Source of the DNA: Latrodectus hesperus | Taxonomy: Eukaryota; Arthropoda; Arachnida; Araneae; Theridiidae | DNA length: 64,000 bases | Assembly (NCBI GenBank): GCA_037975125.1 | Contig: CM075852.1 | Span: forward strand, 18,712,297 to 18,776,296 | Direction: 5' to 3' | Part shown: positions 12,001 through 21,545 of the stretch, piece after piece | Layout: each line of letters starts with the position of its first letter | Numbering within the stretch: position 1 is the first letter of the stretch | The notes under the pieces: model-generated | What the model was told of the DNA's origin: nothing | What the model saw: the letters and a program-made list of their open reading frames with translations, nothing else | Database searches by the model: none | Made by a program: the position numbers and the translations under genes

Positions 12001-14430
12001 GCAATAATTTTAATCTTTAAATTTCCGAAAAATGAAAAATTAACCAGATTCTGTGATTTCATGTTCTAGAGTTACTCTTAGTTAAATTGCTTTACATATT
12101 TTTATACAGTGTTAATGCATTTTATAAGTATTAGTAATTATGTATTTAAAATGAATTTGCTTTTAACGCGCTTAAGATCTTTGTCAAATATGAAGTCTAC
12201 ATTAATTTATATATTATTTTAAAATAACTAAAAAATGTACCGTTAAGTTTTAAAATTTCTTAACTATCTGTGAAAAAACTTTAGTTTCACAAGATATTAA
12301 ATCAGTAGTTTCTGAAATGGATGATATTATGTGTTTTTTAGTGTTATTCCTATTCAGAATTTTTAAAAATTGGTTTATCAAAATTTTTAAATTTAACTTA
12401 TTTCTAAAAATAATTTTTCCAGATTTATTATTATTATCACCAATGTAATTTTTCCATAAGATAATTTTATAAAAATAAAAGTACTCTTTTTTTGTGATGC
12501 TTAATTGAGTATGTTTCTTTCAGTATTTTTTGGGAACTGTTATTTTTAACTTTTAAAAAAGAAAATTCCCCCGTCCCCCCCAAATTTTTTTTCAATGTGT
12601 TAAAACATGTATGACTTTATTGTACAAAATTATAATTCTGTTACTTTCTTAGAATTGTGTATAAGGTTACATTATTTATTCTATACTTGAAATTATATTC
12701 TTGAAATATATAATTTTGGCTCCAAGTTTCGGGTTTTAATTCTTTTATACACATGAAACAATTGAAACGCGAAGCTTGAAGCCAAAAGATTTAATTTTAG
12801 GTGTGATACATATGTATCTATCATATATCTAATAACTTACAGGTAAGTATCCAATGATTTATTCGTTATCAAAGATTACTTTGTTTAAAATAATTTCAAC
12901 TTGTTCATTTGCCAAGAAATGATTAGACTAAAATGATCAACGGAATTTTCTGCAGTATCAAATATATGCTAGATGGCAGCACTGTTTTGTAAGCATTAAA
13001 GAATTGCTATGTCCTGTGATTTTGCTTAAACAAGATACATTTACTGCAAATTAAAAGTGGGCAAATTTTTAAAATTATGTATATCTATTTTTTCAAATGT
13101 TTAATTCAATAATTGTATATCCACACTAAATACATTGGTGAAAACAGAATTTCAGCCTAAAAAATAGTGTGTTCAAATTCAGTATGCTGAGAATGATTTG
13201 TACTTAGTCATGTTCTCAAAAATTGTTTGCGTCCTGGTCTGTATATTAGATGCAACATCTCCAACTTTTTTTTTCCGCATAAAGGAAACGCGACTCAAGA
13301 TTTGTTGCGAGAATTGATAATCAACTGTTAGCATTTATTAATTTATGTTATTATTTTTTATCATATTCATGAGCATTTTTGATTTTTTGGGTTTTGAATC
13401 TATTTTTTGATATGGAACTGAAAAAAAATTATGTATATGTTTAATTATTAAAAAAATTTGTGTATCCACAAAATTATCCTGTTGCCATTATTTCTTGGTA
13501 ACAATATATAAATAAGAGTTGTAATATAATTTCTTTTATATAAAATTTCTTTTTATTTGAAAATTCATATTGTTCTTCTGATTATTAGATTTATATGATA
13601 AATTATCTAAACTAAACAAGTATTTCTCTTATTTTGGATCTAGTATTAAAATAAGTATTTAGCAAGTAATAGTAAAAAGCTGTATTATGTACTGATTTTG
13701 GAAATTTTAATTAAAAGAAGTAATGCTTCACTGGTAACATCAGCATGTTGGTTGTCTTTTATTCAATTTCTTGCAAATTCCCAAAGTAATATTTACTCAC
13801 ACAGTTTTAAATAAATCTCTTATTTAAGTATACCAAAAAGGTATACTTAAATAAGAGATTTATAAAACAGTCAGTTAGCAATCCGGAAGTTTTGTGTGTG
13901 AAACACCTATTTTAAATCTAAATATAGATTGCATCTGTTTCAGTGTTAGAAAATAAAATATAAAAATATATTAATTTAAAATAAAGATTATGTAATGCTT
14001 AAAATATATTTGATATTGTAATCTGAAATGTGTAATATATACATTAACATTAAATGTTTATGCACGTTAGAAATGTTAATTATACATTTGAAATTACGTA
14101 AGTTGTAATTGAAAATATAAAATAAATTTTCCGCTCTCCCATTTTCATTATCTTTCAATGGCAAACTTGCAACAGTAAGATTGTTCTTCAATAATAAATG
14201 GTCTTAATTTGAGTTCTGACTTTTTACATTAAAGAATTTAAATAAATTTTAAAAATTTTATTTTTAAAGAAAAATCAATATTTAACGATATATAAATAAA
14301 ACTCGTCATTAATGTTTTGTAATTTTATTGAAAAGAAGTTAAGTATTTTTGGATAAATTTAAGAAATAACTTTTTTTATTAACTATTGTTTTTACTGGAG
14401 ATGTTCGTTTTTACATTTTAGTTAACATTA
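12001..14430. other. AT-rich spacer with one isolated motif and one hairpin
   Basis: Another exact TAGATGGCAGCACT is at 12970-12983 with no tRNA directly beside it. The hairpin at 13811-13863 is listed separately. I see no coding signal. Confidence 0.55.
13811..13863. repeat. Perfect 24-bp inverted repeat with 5-base loop
   Basis: The arms 13811-13834 and 13840-13863 are exact reverse complements around AAAAA, centred on GTATACC/GGTATAC. Similarity continues weakly outside the arms. It would form a very stable hairpin or cruciform. Confidence 0.9.
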
Positions 14431-14445
14431 TGCATTCAAAAAATG

Positions 14446-14517
14446 TGCCGTGACCAGGATTCGAACCTGGGTTATTGCGGCCACAACGCAATGTACTAAC
14501 CACTATACGATCACGGC
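14446..14517 (-). tRNA. tRNA-His (anticodon GUG), copy 3
   Basis: This is the third identical copy, with all stems paired, discriminator A and a run of six T on the minus strand just downstream (14438-14443). The 5' flank shares only the two short blocks with copies 1 and 2. Confidence 0.97.
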
Positions 14518-14561
14518 TTCAGATGGAAAATATTAAGAAAATAAGATACTGTATGAGCCAT

Positions 14562-14578
14562 CGTTCTGCTCTATTTAT
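14562..14578 (-). promoter_or_regulatory. Conserved block upstream of tRNA-His copy 3
   Basis: On the minus strand this reads ATAAATAGAGCAGAACG, 45 bases before the tRNA. In this copy the left half is TATA-like. Confidence 0.4.
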
Positions 14579-14612
14579 ATATTTCTCTTCATTTACTTCT
14601 TTTCCAAACTCG

Positions 14613-14655
14613 AGATGGCAGCACCAAGAATAATTTAGTATATTCTTGGTGCTGC
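14613..14655. repeat. CTCF-core-like motif folded into a 15-bp inverted repeat
   Basis: AGATGGCAGCACC (14613-14625) overlaps the left arm (14618-14632) of an inverted repeat whose right arm is 14641-14655, with an 8-base loop. GCAGCACCAAGAATA and TATTCTTGGTGCTGC are exact complements. It lies 96 bases upstream of tRNA-His copy 3. Confidence 0.85.
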
Positions 14656-16300
14656 AGTAGTTTTATTGCTTGGTGTATTTTATAAATTTATTAACTTAAA
14701 ATATCCATTGGAAGTCTTTGATACACTTATAACATAAGTTAAAAGTTTTATGATTACTCTGGAATCTCTTGTGATTTAATGATTTTTTTTTATGTATATA
14801 AATCTTCTCTTTTTTAATTACATCGCAAATCATAAAATTTCGGTATTGTTAATTGATTTGCAAAAATAATAGTTCAAATTTTATGCAATATTACTTCATT
14901 TGAAAACTTCAACCGTTTCTTATTTCCAAGCAAACATATACTCCTGTGTACAATATAAATTCATATAGATTTATATATTCTACTTAACATCTGAAATACA
15001 CAGTTCTTTTGAAAGGACCTTTTTCTTAAAGCTATTTTAGTAATATCGATTATTATTACTATTATTATTTTAACGTTTCATTTGACAGTACCATGAAAGT
15101 AATAAATTATATTCAGATTTGTTGAAACTTTTTTATATCTCTAAATTATAATATTTAGTTAGATGTATTTCATTTCTAAAATATTATAAAAATTAATATT
15201 TTACTGCATTCAAGTGGAATATTTTAAATTCTTGTAAAAGTAGCTTGTTGAAATCGCATTTAAAGTGTAAAATTTAAAATTTTGTCAAAGTGTTAGTTAC
15301 TCCTGTTTAATAAATTTAATTCAGTCTTATTTACTGAATGTGTGAGAATAATGTTAGCTTTATAAGTTAAGAACCCTTAAATTATTATTTAAGATTTCTT
15401 AATGTATTTCTATAAATTTCTTTTTGAAATTTCGTGCGAAACATTCGTTAATGTACATAAATAAAGAATATCAAATATTTCAGCATCTTAACATAATAGA
15501 TTTGGAAGAAGCATAAATGATTTCCAGTTGTTTTGCATTACATAAAATTTAAGTTTTCAGGATATGCTGTTGGATATTAAAGATATTTTAATTTGCTTAT
15601 TAAAAAGTGCACGTTTAGTATGTGCTCCTTTTTTTCTTCCTTTCTTTACATTGTACAAATCCGATGGATGGTGACCTAACTTTAATGCTCTGGTCTTTTT
15701 TTTCAACAGTTGTGAGCTCTATTCCCTCCACACAAACATGATGTGTCTGGCATTGCATAAATAACTTTTAAAACAAATAACAATATCAGATACATGTAAA
15801 TTGCATAATAAAATCCAGGCATCTCTTTTGGAAATCAAAATGCTAATTACAAACCTCAAATTAAACTCAAATTCTCACTTTATCCGCTACTCCAAATACA
15901 AGTATTTGTATTGGTTCGAATATTTTTAATCAGTCATTTCAAGTTAAGGCTGTGATAATAATTGTATGTTTAGCAAAGTATTATGTTTGCCGGCATGTAA
16001 AACACACACCCTTTTTTGTTCACGTTTATAAAAAATAAAGCTTTACTGATAACTACGATGAATTCACAGTATTTTAAATATAAAATTATGTGAAGTATAA
16101 TTTTTTTTTTTTCAAATGCTCAATCTATTTTTGGAAAAGAACACTTAATCTTCAAAAACCGGGTAACCATCTGATCGAAACCATCTCGGTTAAATGAAGA
16201 GTTTCGAAACTTAAATTAGCCTCTGGGTCCTCGTACAACAAAGAGCCCTCTGGTATCCACTGTATTATTAACGCCATACTTAAATGGTTTGACATCTGGT
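14656..16300. other. AT-rich intron sequence, no feature seen
   Basis: No coding or repeat signal is evident apart from homopolymers. Confidence 0.55.
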
Positions 16301-16302
16301 TA

Positions 16303-16385
16303 GAGCATCTGCCTTCCGTCCAAAAGGACACAAGCGTCTCGAGACCGGGCCCGGAACATCGGCTCCAAATGGGAATTCTAACGCA
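16303..16385 (+). repeat. tRNA-like SINE head fragment
   Basis: CTGGTTAGAGCATCTGCC resembles a tRNA D-arm (box A), and the stretch continues to GTCTCGAGACCGGGC (box B-like). Its reverse complement aligns with the head of the SINE D copy at about 17058-17105 over some 45 bases (GGAGCCGA...CTCGAGACGCTTGT), so the two form a diverged inverted pair about 700 bases apart. Confidence 0.6.
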
Positions 16386-17054
16386 TGCGCACTTGAAGAG
16401 ATTTGAAGAGTTGAAATAATTTGGCGGTGTAAAATGTGACTATTGTTCAGACTTAATATTAGTAACCCTATGTTTTCTTATTCCCCGGTCTAATTTGAAA
16501 CGAGGTTGGTGTTAGTCGATTTGTTTATATATGTTTGCAAGTTTTAATATTTTTTCGAAATATGAAAGAAAAGCGGAATAGTTTGCTTATATCTTAGCAC
16601 CATATTTAAAATAGAAATAGATAACAACTTTATTTGTATTTTTATAGTGCTGAAGACAGTTATTTTTTCGCAGATAAGGTGGATGTGATAATATGAAAGT
16701 AACAAAGAAGTGTGAATTGCATTATCACGTTTCCTTCTTATTTCTGTATTCCCATGATAAAATTAATTTGTCTAAATTGTTTTTTGCTAGAGAGGAAAAG
16801 ATCATGTAAACGCAATACACACACATCCATTGTTTTTATAATACAAAGAAATTATATTCCCGATGAATTAATTAACTAATAATTTGTTATATTTATAAAA
16901 ATATAACAATACTAAATCGATACATATTTTTAAAGGACAACGGAAAGCGTAGCTGTGAAATCCGCCATGTTTAACAATGAGACAAACTTCCTAGCCAGAG
17001 AAACTTATCGCTTTCTTTACATCGCCAAGTCACTGAATCATAGCCAAAATCTTC
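16386..17054. other. AT-rich, no feature seen
   Basis: A short 69-codon frame enters the SINE at its 3' end and has no recognisable domain. Confidence 0.5.
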
Positions 17055-17425
17055 TGGGAGCCGAGGCTCCGGGCTCTGGCTCGAGACGCTTGTCAGAAGG
17101 ACGGGGTTCGACTCGCAATGCCGCCAAAGACCTACCGAGTACATGCGATATACGTGATCGTTAAATCTGTGGAATCGGAAGTCATGTGGTCGGTCGTTGA
17201 GCAGTTACCATGGGTGTAATGGTCTGGAGAAAATTTTCTCCCCCTTCAGATCAATGTCAAAGTTGAAAGAGTCGATACTCCAGTGCTGCCATCTATCGCA
17301 GGAGTTTAGAGCAGAGTCGTACTTTCACCTTCGTGGTGTTTGATTAAAGACGCACCCTTCTGACTTAATGGAATAGCGAGCTTGGCCTGTCCAATTCCCA
17401 TTAGTAACAACAGCAATAACACAAC
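17055..17425 (+). mobile_element. SINE D, longer copy
   Basis: The head is GC-rich with GGGGTTCGACTCGC (box B-like) near 17102-17115. The body from about 17238 to 17416 is homologous to the reverse complement of 49785-49975. Shared marks are CCCCCTTCAGATCAATGTC, the block AGTGCTGCCATCTA (17282-17295), the block TTTAGAGCAGAGTCG, CACCTTCGTGGTG and AGCGAGCTTGGC. The tail is A/C-rich (ACAACAAAACAACG). It is non-coding and depends on a LINE for movement. The TAGATGGCA motif and a GAGCAGA block inside it recall the upstream region of the tRNA-His genes. Confidence 0.75.
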
Positions 17426-18340
17426 AAAACAACGATAATTTACCAACAAACTGAACAGTAGTTTTAAAGTCATTTATATAAATTGCTTGATTTAAATGAA
17501 TCTACACAATTGTGATTGTCGATGATAGCGCATGCACTGAATTCTACGTAAATGCGATATTTCCACACACCACAAGGAAACCAGATATAACCGCATTACT
17601 CCTAATAGAGGAAATATACAGAAATGAATGTAATCGAAAACTATAAGTATCGTCGTATAAGCTGCACTTTGTTTTCTAATAACGTTATCAATGAAAAAAT
17701 TCGTCATATACGCTGGCTAATGCGGTTTATATTTCATCATATTCATCACAAGAATGAAAAACTTTCATCGAAAAATATTTTTATATACTCTAAAAATAAG
17801 TAAGTCCGAATTATATAATATTAACCGTATCATTTGGAGAGGAAATAAAATCATTTTCGATGTCTTTAGACATCGAAACAAAACATTTAAGAAAAAGTAA
17901 TCTTGAAAGAGAGTGAGTTATCACACAAAATGAGTCTGGAATGAAACACACATCAGATGCAAATAGAACTACAGTGAGTGCGTGTGTGTATGTATATACA
18001 CACAAACACATATATATATACACACACATTCACACAGACTTTATATCTTATGTAATAATGCTAAATAAGCTGTATAAATTGCCTGTTGGCTTGTCACTGA
18101 AAGAATGTTGCCATATGGTGACTAAATAATGTCAAAATATAAAATCTCATTGGTTATTGGGGTACATAAATATTCTGGAAGGGGCAACAACCATCATTTT
18201 CGATTTATTTACATACATTCCTTCAAATGCATATTTATTAATTTAGCAATGTATTTGCTAGAATACTAAGTAGTTATTAAACCAGAAATAATGCTGGTTT
18301 ATATTTCAGTGTTTAAATACATTTTCTTGTGGTATACGAT
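17426..18340. other. AT-rich with a dinucleotide microsatellite
   Basis: A mixed (GT)n/(TA)n/(CA)n tract lies at about 17976-18036 and creates chance frames on both strands. I see nothing else. Confidence 0.6.
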
Positions 18341-18454
18341 TACGTGACATTTTACACAAACAATGTTTGAACGAATACATTGTTGGCATCAAATGTCACG
18401 TATAGGATGATAATAAGATTCTACAAATGTTAATTTTTGAATCTTATTGTCATC
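18341..18454. repeat. Two consecutive hairpins just before exon 2
   Basis: Hairpin 1 pairs 18341-18366 with 18377-18402: 12 bp, a 6/6 internal loop, 8 bp and a 10-base loop. Hairpin 2 pairs 18406-18420 with 18440-18454: 15 bp with one G-U type mismatch and a 19-base loop. They end 80 bases before the exon acceptor. They could be a folded intronic RNA element, miRNA-like precursors, or ends of a small transposon. No known miRNA is recognised. Confidence 0.65.
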
Positions 18455-18534
18455 GTTTTGTTATACTCTACTCTGAACATTGCTTAAACAGTTTGGTTTC
18501 AATAAATAATTTCAATTGCGTTCTGGTTTGGCAG

Positions 18535-18650
18535 GATCTCGACTGCAAATTGGCGATGCTGTTGGCCCAAGTTCAGAAGACGATCAAGTGAGGCTGTTAT
18601 TGCAGCTGGTGAGAGACGGTTTCCTATCGATGGATGATGCCATGGACAGG
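18535..18650 (+). CDS. Coding exon 2 of an unrecognised gene
   Basis: The exon is bounded by acceptor TTTGGCAG and a near-consensus donor GTGAGT at 18651. Only one frame is open. It uses 2 bases to complete a codon and then gives 38 residues, including SRLQIGDAVGPSSEDDQVR and LLLQLVRDGFLSMDDAMDR. The composition is balanced, with a likely amphipathic helix (VRLLLQLVRDGF) and an acidic SSEDD turn, and it is clearly richer in GC than the introns. The phase fits exon 1 (G + GA = Gly), and the end is phase 0, fitting exon 3. I do not recognise the family. The helix-loop-helix look of the second half could be part of a small helical protein-interaction domain. Confidence 0.7.
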
Positions 18651-21485
18651 GTGAGTGATCCAATCTTTTATAACAATATGAAATAAAGAATGTTCAGCAG
18701 TTAAACTAATTTTAAAATATAACAGTGGTTTTAATATTGTTTAAAGGTGTATTCCAAATCTTATTGAGACTACATATTTTTTGATTACTCAAATTTGAAA
18801 AGATAAACTATACAATATGATATCAGTCCATTTCTTTTTTTATACAGAATTTTGATTTATAAATTTTGAGCATCGAGTTAATTTGTTTCAGATTTGACGA
18901 TTCATATACAATTGTTTAAAATTTCTTACGTGTATCTTGAATTAAAATTTTTTTCATGAAATTTTCTTAAGGCATAAATTAAAACATGTATTTTTCGTGC
19001 TGTACAATGTTTATATTCAACCAACAGAGGTGTGTGAGATTCTTATATTTATTCCTGGTGATGATGTACATAAATTTCAACAATCCAATTTTACATCGTT
19101 TTGTTCGTTGCTGAAAATTATCGTTCTTATTGTATTACTGCCACATTATGTTGATGAAATAGGTATGCAATATGCATATTGTCCTGGTGAGTGACAAAAT
19201 AACATTTTAAATTTTGATTTAACTAAAACAAAATATTTAACTGGAAGATATAAGCAAAATTTTATCAAAAAATCTTCGTTTATTTAACTAAAACGTTAAG
19301 TCCTTGATATTGTATTCGATATGTGGAATTTCTCTTATTTCTAAGATTTCTACTTTTCTACGAAGTGAAGGATATCTTTCCTTCACCTTTTAGCATTAAA
19401 CGGAAGTAAAGAATACTTGAATACGATTTCTGCCATAAACATTTACTCAGAATAGGAAAAAGAATGTCTAAATCGTTGGTTCTTTTATTTGTCTCATGGT
19501 CCAAGTCGTTCAAGTCGCGGGTCAGCGATTGTTAAAAAGATTCGGATGCCCTTTTCTACCGTTGTTTTTAATGTCTTTCACTTGCTTAAAGATTTTTTCC
19601 TTTGTGTTCATTTTGTGTAACACATGCACAGGTTGACCTCTGGAAGCACTTTATGAACAATTCTTCCCCTGATCTTGGGTAATTGTCCAATAAACTTCAC
19701 CGTAGAGGTATTTCATTTTTCTTATTGTAATGATCGATGCCAAATATGAATTCCTTTTAAATAAAATAAACTAGAAAATATTTTCTCTCAATACTTTTTC
19801 ATGGAATAAACTCGAAGACTTCTTCACTTAGCTTGTGTTCTATTTAGAATCTCACTTTAATAAGGAATCATACAAATAATTGGAAATTACTATAAATAAA
19901 AAAGTCATAAAAATACTAAAGTCAGATATGCTATCGATGACTTTAGATATTACGTTTAGTAATCTAACATAGAATATGTAATAGGATCATGTAAAAGATG
20001 ATTGTTGACGTCATTTCTTGAAAATTAATATATTCTAGGTTACGGATTCTTAACTTATAAATGACTGTTGATTATTTCCTTTATTGAAGATACTTAATGA
20101 ATCAGAATGAATTTTGGACAACTAATTTAAATGACTTAAAGTTATGTTATAGTTTTCACTTTATTCATTTCGTACATTAAATTAAACAAACTTATAACCT
20201 ATTATTAATTCGAGACTTCTAAATAAATTAAGACTAATCTGCGTTGAGTTTGATTTTAATTTTAATAAATATTTCAATGTGAATATCTGAATCACTTAAT
20301 ATCTTCTCTAAAGAAAAATAAAATTCGAATTTTTGAGTATATATTTTGAAAAAAACATCAACACTCATCTGTTATGGGTTCTAAAATATTTATTATTCAT
20401 GTTAAGTGGCATTCTTTTGATAGACATTTTGAATATTATCATTTAAAAGAATCGAATGGTTTTTAAATTAATTCATGTGTGTGTGAAAATGTATTTTTTT
20501 ATAGATGAGTCTTAGACTTTTGGGTTCCTATTATTTTTACTGTCTTATATTTTATTTTTTATTGATTATGAATTATAAAAAAATTTTAAAATGACATTTT
20601 CAATGTTTTCATCGAAAGTAGATTATTTTCATCGAAAAATAATTATTACCAACACGTTATAATTATGTTTCCATGTTACCATACTATTACAATTTAAAGA
20701 TCTGTTTAATTGCTTACATATTTGAAATTCCTTTTATTATAATCTTATGCTTGGAAAAGTGTTTTTTTTTTCCTGTGGAAAAACTGATATATGTATACAT
20801 GTACATTCTTATATATTTAATAAGTTTTTGTGAGTTTCTATATTTCACTAAAGAGAATATTTTACAACGTTTGTATAAAACAAAATTTTTTGTTTTGTCT
20901 GTAAAAACATGACCGGTTTTCTTTTTCGTTGATTCTTATTTTCAAATTGTTTTACATGAGATTTTAGGTTTTTAAATATTGAATATGTTAAAAGCAACAA
21001 TATTTTTTCTTTAAATTTAAAAGATCTATATAAAAAATTGTTTTTTGATGAAATGTTAGTGAAAACAGCATATATTGAACGATATGATACTAATAAAAAT
21101 AATAGAAATTATGCAAAATCATTTGGTACAATCATTCTTTATGATTCATATTTGTAACATGTGCAAAATGAAATCGTAATATTTGCAATGGTTTTCTATG
21201 ATTTTACACTTAAATTCGTAAAAAGCGTTTTAATTATTGCTTTTGTTAATATTGGTAAATTTATCTTACTCGAAAATACATTTCTTTTCATAAAAGTAAT
21301 GTGAAACTTGCCCTGTTTTAGTAAAAAATTACCTTATAATAATTATTTCAAGATAATTAAATTTTTCATAGTTAAATATATTTTTAAGTCGGTTCACACA
21401 TATTAAGTTTCTTTTATAAATTATCCTTGCTTTATCTGTAGTGTTGTATTAGTGTGAAATTAATAAAGAAAATATTCTTTTCCAG
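18651..21485. other. Putative intron 2, AT-rich
   Basis: No repeat ends or extra exons are evident. The short hydrophobic frames at 18997-19194 and 20673-20912 look like chance. Confidence 0.5.
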
Positions 21486-21545
21486 ATACAGCCTAAAGAA
21501 ATAGAAAAACAACTAAATGATATTAGCATTCATGAAAAAATTGAA
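21486..21545 (+). CDS. Coding exon 3 of an unrecognised gene
   Basis: The acceptor ATTCTTTTCCAG has a good pyrimidine tract, and the donor GTAAGT at 21546 is consensus. The 60 bases are exactly 20 codons in phase 0: IQPKEIEKQLNDISIHEKIE. This is a polar, helix-favouring segment continuing directly from the R that ends exon 2. Together exons 1-3 give 79 residues with no membrane segment. The next exon must start in phase 0. The candidate at 24260 does, but its link is uncertain. Confidence 0.65.

Noticed and set aside
17811..18129. Overlapping 72- and 62-codon frames on opposite strands
   Set aside because: Both are produced by the GT/TA/CA microsatellite at about 17976-18036.
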